Source: Ophiodon elongatus
Lineage: Eukaryota > Chordata > Actinopteri > Perciformes > Hexagrammidae
Direction: 5' to 3'
Assembly (NCBI GenBank): GCA_016806645.1
Contig: JACSYO010001581.1
Coordinates: 1,484,001 to 1,548,000 of the forward strand
DNA length: 64,000 nucleotides
Below the pieces are notes generated by a model that saw only the letters and a program-made list of their open reading frames with translations, was not told where the DNA came from and searched no databases. Made by a program: the position numbers and the translations under genes. Below are positions 13,201 through 22,100 of the stretch, one piece after another. Position 1 is the first letter of the stretch. Each line of letters starts with the position of its first letter.

Positions 13201-13469
13201 AAAGTCTAACAGAATGGTCTCAGCTACGGGTTCATTGACCTGTACCTTGAGAAGATCAATCACATACCCTCTGTTTTAATAAACTATTCCCACAGGAAGT
13301 GCACTCTGAGGAGATCGACGCTGACTCGGCCTACATCCTCTTCTACGAGCAGCAGGGAGTGGACTACTCCCAGTTCCTGCCAAAGATCGATGGCAAGAAG
13401 ATGGCTGACACCAGTAGCATGGATGAAGATTTTGAGTCCGACTACAAGAAGTACTGTGTCCTCCAGTGA
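1525..13469 (+). CDS. usp32: Ubiquitin carboxyl-terminal hydrolase 32, 3' part (20 exons, 5' end outside window)
   Basis: A membrane-associated cysteine protease that removes ubiquitin from substrates; in mammals USP32 acts at Golgi and endosomes. Exons: 1525-1665, 3023-3188, 4734-4888, 5505-5586, 5681-5755, 6146-6284, 6375-6480, 6668-6841, 7781-7955, 8048-8199, 8760-8871, 8963-9162, 9318-9502, 9964-10050, 10301-10421, 11686-11877, 11980-12205, 12417-12862, 12974-13066, 13296-13469. All introns are GT-AG, and phases join to 3201 nt with no stop (1066 aa). Order: rest of the DUSP domain (first two exons), a ubiquitin-like segment, the USP Cys box (GNTCFMNS, Cys about residue 223 of the fragment), zinc-type CxxC pairs (CKTCGH, CSKCKTH), a Ser-rich insert, the His box (GGGHYVTYA, His about 988) and C-terminal CVLQ. 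Human USP32 is about 1604 aa, so roughly 540 residues including the EF-hands are upstream. The CVLQ end and the conserved text separate it from USP4/11/15. The USP32-USP6 hominoid fusion is not relevant in fish. Confidence 0.95.
2112..2310. repeat. Teleost interspersed repeat (class not assigned)
   Basis: The sequence around TTTATTTATACAGCCCA, CAAATTTGCCTCAAGGGA, GATAAGGAAAAACTCCCC and CCTCTCCCAAGATGGACAGG is text I recognise as recurring widely in percomorph genomes, usually with the same order of blocks. It is degraded here. Family assignment would need RepeatMasker with a fish library. Confidence 0.6.
2615..2671. repeat. (GGGAGAGAGAGA)n purine-rich simple repeat
   Basis: Nearly pure GA/GGGA tract in a usp32 intron, visible directly in the sequence. 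The frame read through it on + gives only Arg/Glu low complexity, so it is not coding. Confidence 0.9.
3189..4733. other. usp32 intron; holds copy A of a GC-box-bearing dispersed repeat
   Basis: Apart from the repeat at about 3785-3880 and a T-run near 3550, I see no exon, RNA gene or regulatory feature here. Confidence 0.5.
3785..3880. repeat. Dispersed repeat, copy A (GGGGCGGGGCTTAG type)
   Basis: The order TAGTGACAGTGTGGGCTC, GGTAGCTCTGACAG, GGGGGCGGGGCTTAGTGAA, GGTCAATT is shared with about 7271-7360 and 23385-23465 in this same window. That makes it a dispersed repeat rather than a promoter GC box. Class unknown. Confidence 0.7.
4734..5755 (+). other. usp32: Ubiquitin-like (UBL) exons of usp32
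   Basis: Exons 4734-4888, 5505-5586 and 5681-5755 encode VLAYTGCFSRMGTIKDIH, LSQRLRIKEEDMRLWLYN, LTLLDDEDHTLESLKIYDE and QQLVIEVRNKDMSWPEE. This is a beta-grasp, ubiquitin-like segment between the DUSP domain and the catalytic core, as in USP4/11/15/32. The donor after 5586 (gtctga) is weaker than its neighbours but is required by frame and homology. Confidence 0.75.
6146..6284 (+). other. usp32: Catalytic Cys-box exon of usp32
   Basis: This exon encodes GATGLSNLGNTCFMNSSIQC. The NTCF cysteine is the active-site nucleophile of USP peptidases, and the preceding Gly-Leu-Xaa-Asn-Leu-Gly-Asn is the family signature. The nucleophile is intact, so the enzyme is expected to be active. Confidence 0.93.
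6842..7780. other. usp32 intron; holds copy B of the GC-box-bearing repeat
   Basis: No exon is seen. A second copy of the dispersed repeat found at 3785-3880 lies at about 7271-7360. Confidence 0.5.
7271..7360. repeat. Dispersed repeat, copy B (GGGGCGGGGCTTAG type)
   Basis: It shares TAGTGACAGAGTGGGCTC, GGTAGCTTGACAG, GTAGCAGC, GGGGCGGGGCTTAGTGAA and GGTCAATT in the same order and orientation as copy A. Confidence 0.7.
8200..8759. other. usp32 intron with repeat-like 5' half
   Basis: The run from about 8270 to 8480 (TTCCATTTATATACATTGTATTGGGA and following) resembles a recurrent fish dispersed repeat. No exon is visible. Confidence 0.4.
9503..9963. other. usp32 intron, no recognised feature
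   Basis: I see no exon, RNA gene or clear repeat here, only AG-rich and AT-rich unique-looking sequence. Confidence 0.4.
10233..10292 (+). repeat. (CTGT)n microsatellite forming the pyrimidine tract of a usp32 acceptor
   Basis: About fifteen CTGT units run to within 8 nt of the acceptor AG at 10299-10300, directly before the exon 10301-10421. The repeat therefore occupies the place of the polypyrimidine tract. On the complementary strand it is (ACAG)n. Confidence 0.93.
10515..10760. repeat. CT-rich (CTCTCA/CTCACTCT) low-complexity tract
   Basis: An approximately 250-bp imperfect polypyrimidine tract just inside the usp32 intron that starts at 10422. No coding signal. Confidence 0.85.
10761..11685. 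other. Remainder of usp32 intron, no recognised feature
   Basis: AT-leaning sequence; I see no exon or clear repeat between the CT tract and the acceptor at 11684-11685. Confidence 0.4.
12417..12862 (+). other. usp32: Ser/Pro-rich insert exon of usp32
   Basis: The longest usp32 exon here (446 nt) encodes a low-complexity insert in the catalytic domain (SRKSAPSLSRSSSPSGSP, SSEASSSHCDVV). It ends at IYNLYAIS, where the conserved catalytic fold resumes. It is probably disordered and phosphorylated; fast divergence from mammalian USP32 is expected here. Confidence 0.85.
12974..13066 (+). other. usp32: Catalytic His-box exon of usp32
   Basis: This exon encodes CHSGIMGGGHYVTYAKNP. The GGGHYVTY histidine is the general base of the USP catalytic triad. 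It is intact, matching the intact Cys box at 6146-6284. Confidence 0.93.
13446..13469 (+). other. usp32: C-terminal CaaX prenylation box of usp32
   Basis: The last codons read YKKYCVLQ then stop. CVLQ is the CaaX-type lipidation end that I recall for mammalian USP32 and that anchors it to membranes. The Lys-Lys just before it would add electrostatic membrane binding. Confidence 0.85.
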
Positions 13470-13786
13470 TCGCGCCTTGTCTTCCATCAGCCAGCACTAC
13501 ACCTGCTCTCTGCCCTGAGCAGGACGCAGCAGACGTTCAGCCCCCTTCTGAAGGATTCAGATAAACTGCCAACGACTCGAGTCGGCCTGTGGTCCCTGCC
13601 CTTAGAGATGCGTCGCAGCACTTTCTGCACTTGATCGCCAACATGTTTTAGTGCAAAGGTTTGCCATGACAACCACGAAGCCCTGGTGAAAGCACTAAAC
13701 TTGTGTACTTTGCTGAGCCCGACGAACCCCTCCCTCCCTCCCATCCCCCATCCGCCTCTTCTCCCATTGCGAACAACCCTCGCCAT

Positions 13787-13792
13787 AATAAA
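13787..13792 (+). terminator. First candidate poly(A) signal after usp32
   Basis: AATAAA, 318 nt after the stop codon, in a locally unique sequence. Use of this proximal site rather than the later ones is not provable from the sequence alone. Confidence 0.4.
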
Positions 13793-16160
13793 CATGTAAC
13801 ACCATACTTGCATACTAGCGCATCTCTGAATGTATGCCAGTGTGGCCAAGTCATGAAGTGATGTTAGTGATTGTGCGTTTATCACTTGTGATGTCCGAAA
13901 TGAAAAGCACTTCCACCTGGAGCTATCATGTGACCTGAGCCTGGATATCTTCCCATGAGGCCTCAGAATGTCCAGGTGTGAATGCAAAGCCAATGATTGG
14001 ATAGCGGTTGGGTTTTGAAATGCCAAGTGCAAATGCGGCTCGAGGGTTAAAGAGCCTGTGCTGATGTCATATTTGATGCCACAGATCAACATGACGTTGA
14101 CATTAGAAATCTAGTATATTGGATACTAGGGAAACATAAGTCACACGCTACCTCATCGCTTCCTGCAGTCTGTTGGCCCTAAAAGTCTGTGGCAGTATTA
14201 ATAATCATTTTTTAAAGATCTCCCCCCCTGCTAGGACATGCTCAAAGGTCCTGATGGACATAAAAGTAGGCGTTTTTGCCAAAACTGTGTTTCATTCCAC
14301 AGCTGCCAAATATCAGTGGTGATTTGTGCAACGTTGACCTGTGTGTCCCCATAACTTCTTTGAAACTCAAAACTCTTGCGTATCAGTCTGGGTTTGTTTA
14401 GGACGGGTGACATGATTTCAAAAGAGACACGCTTCAAGATTAATATACAGTATATGTTTAATACTTCTTTTTAGGAGGGGATTCTGCAAATGTGTTTTAT
14501 AAAAGATTTATTTTATCGATTTTTCTTTTTCTTTTTTTTTTTATTCAGGTTAGGAATAGAAATGCCTCTCCCGGCTTCACCAGAGGCATCAGGCTTGTTT
14601 TCACGCGGTAGCAACGTGAACTTTTCGACTGCTGCAACTCTGAACTGTTGAGATCCAAACAACTCATCTGTGATACTAATGTTCATCTGCTCCCTGAAAG
14701 GTTATTGTCGTTGCAAAGTGGTTTTAGCTTTCGTTTTAACATTCTGCTGTTTAAAGAGTCCTCCACTGATTTAGCAACGCACTCCTGTAACATAGTCGGA
14801 CCCACCAGTTAAAAGCACATCAAAGTTGATGTGGCAGAACGGGAGGTATCATATTTTCTCATCCACACATTGGTCTTTCTTGTCGATACTTTGCGCCTAC
14901 ATTACCCAAAATGCAGCTCAACATGTGGGCATGTTATGCGAGTGGTTTAACGGCTTCAGAGGTCTGGTAAGCTGACCTCTTTTTAACTCCACACCCCCTG
15001 ATTTGTTTTTCTTTCTTATTTTTTACACTTGCAGACTTGTAGTCTTCAGCTCCAACCGACACTGACTCAAGTGACATCACTTGAGGACATTTATCAGACT
15101 TCACACAGTACTCTGCACCTGCAAAACAAACTTTGTTGAGTGAGTGTTGGCGTTCCGTTTAACATGAGGTTGAAAAGTAGAGTTTTACTGCCCCCTCTGG
15201 TGGAAAGTTTCAATCCCGTTTCCTGTGCTTAGTTGCTATTTTACTTTAATATGATACTTATGCAGTGCATGTTCCAAAGTGAATGTGCTTCATTTATTTA
15301 CCATGACCTAATTTGTAAAATACAATGTAGCGCTATACCCAACGGGTAGCCCTGAAGTCCCCTCGCGGGTTACTTTGGCCCTAATGAGTCCCATGGAGCC
15401 AATAACATCCGACAAAGAAAGTTATATCAAACTGCAAAATCATTGAAAGATTTCTAGAGCGAACAAATCATTTGGTGCCAATTAGAGAGGAAATGGAGGT
15501 TTCTACTGAGACACTTGAAATCAATAAATTCCAGTTAAGTGCTGGCCGTATTTAGCAACAGGCAAGCATACATTTCAAAATGTATGGAGAATAAAGTTTC
15601 TGGTATTGGATTGACAATGCATGAATATGTATTCAATATTTAATTTCTATTAGGGTTGTTTTAAGGAAATTCCTCTGGATATCAAGAAATGCGTAAAAAC
15701 TGTGGTAGAAGATGGTTTCACTTTGCCGTTAGTTTATTCCTCACAAACAACCCAGTCTGTGTCCTCTGCTGAGAGCTGCAGTGTTTGTGTCTGGACTGCA
15801 GTCGCATCTGAAAACTCAACCCGCCACGTTCAGATTGCCGTTTGTTCTCCGTGTGCCGGGTCTGAATATTGGTTCCACGTGAATCCCGCGTTCTGTTCCT
15901 GGGTCGTCTGAAGGTTTGGCCGTGTGGCGGAGCGTTGTGTCTGGCTGTAGCAGCCTGTGTGGAGACCCTCCTCCCCGGGGGGGCTCAGTCGAATCACTGT
16001 GAACAGACGTTTCCCCCAGGAAAGGAGGAGATGCCTTCGTTTAGAGAGCCATCTGTCACTGAATGAAACTTTATTTTTTTTGCTTTGCAGAAGTACGTTT
16101 GTTGAACAAATGGAAATGTACAGATGAGTGCTATTTTATGTTCGCTTGTTCAGCTCTTTT

Positions 16161-16300
16161 TGTCCCCCCACCCTCCTGCCTTTGCCCCCCCCACCCTCCT
16201 CCCTTTGTCCCCCCACCCTCCTCCCTTTGCCCCCCACCCTCCTGCCTTTGCCCCCCCCCCACCCTGCTCCCTTTGTCCCCCCACCCTCCTGCTTTTGCCC
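16161..16300. repeat. C-rich tandem repeat, about 21-22 bp unit
   Basis: Repeated units of CCCCCCACCCTCCT followed by CCCTTTG or GCCTTTG, at least six copies with length changes in the C-run. It lies downstream of the usp32 stop and produces open frames on both strands that are artefacts of the repeat. Confidence 0.88.
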
Positions 16301-16976
16301 CGAGCTGGAGACGATGTCCACTGTGTTCCGCTGTTCCCAACATCACCACGGGGCCTCAAGGAGTCGGCTCTTGAGAACCCAGTTTGTGAAGTTTGCTTCA
16401 TTTATAGGCGCAATAGTTGTCAACTTCTTTTGTGCGGTGAGTGTTGCCTCAAACAACTACTTGTGTGACGCTAAGCTTCCCACTCCCATCACTGAGACTC
16501 AAGTTGCAGTTGATATCAGCACAACTTTTCGTAATCCAAAGAACTCAACTTTGACACTAAAATTGGGCAAACACCAATCTTGTGACCCACGTAAAATAAT
16601 ATATTAAGCCCCCCCCACCCCAACCCCCCCCAGAAGAGTAGGCCGGAGTGTCGGCAGGCAGTGCAATTTACTACTGAGCAGTCTGTCCGTGTCTGTAGCC
16701 TCATTTTATTTAAGTTCATTTCTGTTGGATCTGAACCAGACGTGTTAATTTAAAGAACTTTTTTTGTAAGATGTTTGTTGAAAGAAAGTGACGTTGCACT
16801 GACAAGAAAACATGTACATAAAAAAAATGTGTTTTGTAAATAAGCCAATGAAAACTGTATTTCAGTATGAACTGTACAAAATACTGTACTTGTAGTTGTA
16901 TATGGAGTGATACCGTTGATCTGTAACAAAATACCCAAGCAACAAATTAAATTCTGCAGAGGAAACGACATCACCA

Positions 16977-16978
16977 GA

Positions 16979-17021
<43 letters not shown>
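16977..17021. repeat. (TCTG)n microsatellite
   Basis: About eleven TCTG units in the spacer between usp32 and the STYK1-like gene, the same motif as at 10233-10292. Confidence 0.92.
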
Positions 17022-17022
<1 letters not shown>

Positions 17023-18590
17023 TAATAATGGAGGTTGGTCGATTGACTCAAACTAAATCTTGAGACACCTCTGGTACTGTCGTGTTCCAACAGGACGAAC
17101 TGTACATTTGGTGATCCGTCTTCATCATAACTTTCAGCTTGTCCTATACATGGAGCCTCATGGAAGTTCAGACTTGCATTAGCTGTTTTGCATCAGCCGC
17201 TTGGCTACCAGCTGACTAGTAACCTCCTATCATATTGGTACAGGTGTGCGGCACAGTCATCCCCACAATGTTGGAACAGCTCACAATAGAGTACATTATT
17301 AGGCTGTAATATGCAGTAGTATGCAGGGCATTTACTACATTTGGATGCTAAATTTAGTGTTAAACTGGAAGCACCTGCACATCAGTTTTCCTGAATTTGG
17401 ATTAAATGATATTCCTGCAGGTGTACAGCCATTATAACGTTTCCTATTCCTCCACCATATCAATATTTTCTTCACGTGCTAAAGGTTTGTGATTGTGCAT
17501 TTAAGATCTAATGTTTATGTCTATGTTTATTAGGAGGAAATAAGTTCTCCCTCTACGATCCTTCATCCGACTGTAGAACCATTTATGCTCAATAACTTTG
17601 AGTGAAGTTGTTTTATGGCCAAACAGCAGGTTGCCCCCTCTCCTTCCTGATGGTACTTCAGGTACCATGTTGCTGCAGTGGGTCTGCCAGCAGATGTCGA
17701 AGGTAACCACACGCAGAAGGCCTCTGCAGGAACTTCCCCGACGGAAACGCTGCAACTGAAACAAATACCTTTCTCTCGTGTGACAGGCTTTTCCTCTCAC
17801 CTCCACCTCTGACCTAATGCTGACATGTTACCACAGTTTAGAGCTACAAGTGTTCGACATGCACTAAAGCCTGTTTGGGACACTTCTGTTGTTGCATTGA
17901 CAGGATCCTGCAGTGATCTCTGGTTTCACCAGTCAGCTGCTCCACTAAACTCTTGAATAGCAAGCCTCTCCGGTCACCAAGTACTTTTACGTATATTTAT
18001 GTGGCAGCTATAGCTAGTTACTTTACTAATTCATAATTAAAAAAAACGTGTAATGAGCATATAATGTGTTAATATTGTTATACAGTACATTACTGTAAAC
18101 CACCCAACAGTATATAAAGCAGGTAAAGTTAGCTCCACCCCCAGCAGCTACAACATTAAAATGCTTCAGTAATAAAATATACATTTAACAAAGACTGGGA
18201 CACCGGTTGTTTTTATACTTTAAGTTTGATAATATAGATTTTTCTACGAAATGCAAGACTTTTACTTGTATTGGTGTATTTTTACATTGTTGAGCTGCTA
18301 GATTTTTTTTTTATTATTATTGATCTGAATACAATAAATTAAGGGTTAAAAATGTCTTTTCTTCTCCCGATTTCTCATAGAAATTCAATAACTCCATACA
18401 TATTTCAAGTTTTACACTGAAATCTGTTAAAGTGACTATGTTTACGACCTAAACTGGGATTGTGTGCCTCGTTTTCCATTTTATTTTCACCTGAAACCTT
18501 TTGAATCCCCAATAATTGGTGATTATTATGAGTCATTGCTTTATTGTCCCCAGGTATGGCCCAGTTAAGTAAAGTTTAGGTTCCGATGTC
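17022..18590. other. Intergenic spacer usp32 / STYK1-like
   Basis: AT-rich, no exon recognised. One GC-richer stretch (17560-17810) has a short minus-strand open frame without homology I can name. The promoter of the STYK1-like gene must lie in the right end of this spacer, but I cannot place a start site. Confidence 0.45.
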
Positions 18591-18940
18591 TGGGAGAGCT
18601 GATACGACCGTTGTTTGTCGTTCAGTCTGCTGAGACTCACCATCAGGTCCATGTATGTGTCACAGAGCGTCATGCAGCTCAAACCACCTGCTGCTTCGCC
18701 ATTTCCTCTGCTTCTGTTGTGGTTGACGCGATAAAGCGCTCGCTGGTGACAATACAGATGGGCTAGAGGGTAACACGACACATGGGAGAGTTCTTCAAGG
18801 GGTCTAGCATTATTTCAAGTATAGCTTTAAACAGAATAAACACAGAACGGAGACAGACCGACTGCTTCAATGTAACAATTCCAGCTGGCTTCTTATCAGA
18901 ATCAGTCGATTACCAAACTAGTGGTCATCAGAAAACACAG
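18591..18940 (+). other. Probable noncoding first exon of the STYK1-like gene (5' end uncertain)
   Basis: AAAACACAG|GTAAGG gives a strong donor at 18941. A good acceptor (CCCTTTCTAG) ends at 19130, just 29 nt before the first ATG. This is consistent with a noncoding exon ending at 18940 joined to exon 19131-19196. The left boundary is not visible. Confidence 0.45.
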
Positions 18941-19159
18941 GTAAGGCTGTTTAGTAACTTGTTGGAAGATTAAATGTTATTGTATGATCTTAATAAGTCT
19001 CTTATTTTGCGTATGTAATTTGTAATCTAAAGGAAAGTCCAATTTGTTTGATTTGTGATTATACATCATTAACATTGTTCCTGCTCAGCCTTTCTTTTTT
19101 TATTCTAAATGCGCCAATATCCCTTTCTAGACTGAGGTGACGTTGAGCAGAAGACAACA

Positions 19160-22100
19160 ATGTCTGCTGCTTCCACCAGTGGAAATGCGTGTCCAGGTGG
19201 GCTCTCGGGTTTTACAGCCACATGTGTTCAGTGACTCATTGTGAGGGCCGGGTGGAGCTGACTGTTTCTGTCCTACTGGCTCTTTCAGGTCGGCCCCTGG
19301 ACCGGCTTGTCTACATCCTCATAGCGGCCCTGTCCTTCACCGTCCTGGTGTCCACACTGCTGGGGGTCGTGTGTCTCAGAAAGTAAGGGCGGCTGAAAGG
19401 ATTTGTCCTTGGTGTCATTTCATTTGTCCGATTTAAAGTTGCACGAGGCAAGATTTTATGAAATAAATATGTTTAATAAGCTGAAAACCCAAAGTATGAC
19501 ATTTCCCAGACTACATCAACAAGTGCAGTTGCCTTTGAATTTGTGTTTCTAGACTGTGAAAACTAAAGTTTTACTTGGTTCAGGTAGTGGGAAAACTCAA
19601 ATGATCTACCTTTTTCACAGCGGACTAATAATGTCATAGCATGTAACACAGTTGTAACTAACAACATTAATGATGTCTCCTTTCCATTTAAACAGCCTAA
19701 TAAGCCGAGATCTAATACCTGCAAATGGAATGCAGTCATTATTAAAGCAGTGCGAGAACACCGAAAATCTGAATGCAAATTTTGTCTCAGGGTCTAACAT
19801 TAACCACACAATAAAAACACTCGCTCTGTTCCGTGTCCAACACATAACGTTAGAAAGAGCACATCAGCTACAGTCCCACCTTCATCGTATCCCAGCAGCT
19901 GGGATAGATTGTCCTTCATACGGTTGTTGAGGTGGTCATTGTCAGTTTTTATAAATTATTCTGTGAAAATGGCCAACACCATGATCTTCTGCAGAAGTTC
20001 CACACAGGTTAACCTAATGCCAGTAATGTTGACCCACCACTAGCATTGCCATAAACTTTGGGCGTGACATTTGTGATTCAGATGATGATTATCCTGTCAG
20101 TTCTTTTTGGCAATCCCCTGACTCCTCGAGAGCCACCAGCAGGTTGCAGGAACGGTCTCCAAAATTATTGGATGGATTGCCGTGTAATTTAGTAAAGACA
20201 TTTTGTGTTTCCCTTTAGGATTAATTGCAATCACTTTGTTCAACCACCATCAGGGCAATATTGTAATTTGTGCTATTCTATGGTTTATGACCAGACCTGC
20301 ACGGAAAAAGACAGCATGATATTCCCATGTGCCATTTATTTTGAGTTTACTGCTAATTAGCATGCTAACACTATATTTGGCTATAATAACCTGCTATATT
20401 TTAATTATTTTTCAAAAAAACCCTGTGGTATAGCTGCCTTGAGCTTTTGCTGGAAGTTTTCCCTTAAACCTTGTACAGTGTACGGTATTTTACATTATAC
20501 GCTCCTTTTTTCTTGCAGATATCGTTCTTTGGTCCAGACCATTCGAGAGCTGCAGGGTAGCAAGTTGTTGCTGGATGCTGTTCCTCGGCTGGAAGCTTTT
20601 CCTCGGCTGGAGGCTCCCATCATGCCTGTGAGGCCGGTGCCAGCAGCGGGGGAGGAGGAGCTTCCTCCCCTAATTCCCCTGCAGCAGAGCAGAACAGTCA
20701 GCACCTCCTCCAGGAGGCTGTGGAAAGGCCTGCAGCAGGTAGTATCACTGTAGTTCACGCCGGAGCCAAAATCAGACAAAAATGAGTTTGACCAGGATGT
20801 TGTTTGCATGTCCCCTCACCTGTCCTAATCCATTGCTTTTCTGCTCGGGTTTAATGTTGCAAAGTCCCCTCTTATGGCATTTGTTCAAGGGTCCTCGTGT
20901 CACCAAGTCAGACCTGAACCTGCTGCAGCTGATCAAATCGGGGAAGGAGGGGGTCTTCTACCAGGCCATGATGACCAGAGGGATGTGTAAAGGCCACAAC
21001 ATGTTCACCTGCAAGATCAGCAAGGAAGGTACACTCTGCTCTGGAGGTTCAGACCGACCAGCATTTCCTTGAGGCAGACATAATCAATCACGTATTGAGG
21101 TGAAAGTCAAGGCGCTGAGGCAGAACAACCACAATCTATCAGCCCACATGAATGGCAAGGTGTACAGCTACAACACACACGTTGCATACGACCTATTTTC
21201 TCCATATCTTGTTTTGCTGACCTGTCAATCAGAAATGGTTATGGCTACATATATTTCACACTGAGTCATATCGAAATCTTGCATAAGTATATGTAAAATG
21301 GATGCTGTAGCTCATTTAAAGGCCACAATCGGTATCAATGCGAGCAGCAATTGCACCCATTTTACAAAGGGAATACCGCTCTACTAGTAGAAGGTTCTTT
21401 CTTAAATCGGGTATTATTCATATTTTTGTAATAACAATGGGTCAAAGGATTTTGTGTGACGTGAGAGGTGTCGCTTGAAGCAAGAAAACTCATAGTATTG
21501 TTTTCTGGTTCATTCTCACCATAATTTCTAAGCATAATTTACAGCGGCAGTCAGCTGTTTCAGCAAAGAAGAAACTAAAAAGGCCAACAGCAGACAGTAA
21601 CACATGTTCTTCTCAGGGATTTGAGACCACAACAGAGCTAAAAGGAAAGTCAATATTGGACTAAGATTTATCATCATGACTCAAACAGGACTTCAATGAC
21701 TAATGGCTCATTGTACCGTGTGTCTGCTGGATGTGTAAATAAGCAAATGTTTGTCTCAATGTGATATTACGTCAGTGTTGTGTCACAGCTTGTTTCTGCT
21801 GCTCCGAGTGGAACAGGGTTGCAGGTTTAAAGGTGCAATGTGTGAGATCTGGACAGAATTTTTGTTTAAAAATATTAAAAAGTTGAACATTATCAACAGA
21901 ATATGAATATGAGTTTACAGTGTTGACGTTATGTCAAAGACCTCGGTCTATGTCCGCCCTCATGAGAGGATGAAAAAGTCGAGCTGCCCCCAGGACTCGG
22001 CAGTCCCTTTTACAGAACAGGACCGGTGTCAGTTTGATGGTTTGTTTATTGGTTTAAATCCAAAGTGGCAGAAACAAGCCTTCAGTTATGAGTTTATTCT

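Larger units (their letters stand above)
13470..16980 (+). other. usp32: Probable usp32 3' UTR (end uncertain) and downstream sequence
   Basis: There is no coding exon after the stop. Candidate poly(A) signals are AATAAA at 13787-13792, 15523-15528 and 15590-15595; a final AT-rich stretch ends near 16950 with AATTAAA. I infer a long or alternative 3' UTR but cannot choose the cleavage site. A C-rich tandem repeat lies at about 16161-16300. Confidence 0.5.

Noticed and set aside
15181..15205. CTCF-like site (minus strand CCACCAGAGGGGGCAG)
   Set aside because: The core is close to consensus but has a mismatch at a key C, and similar strings (33292, 13160) occur in repeats. Without binding data it cannot be listed as a site.
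16063..16607. Proline-rich open frames on + and glycine-rich ones on -
   Set aside because: They come from the C-rich tandem repeat; no start context or homology.
20869..20889. Earlier acceptor (GCAAAG before TCCCCTCTT) for the kinase exon at 20890
   Set aside because: It would add SPLLWHLFK-like residues only in a frame that does not agree with the preceding exon (phase 0); the acceptor TTCAAG at 20889 keeps the frame.
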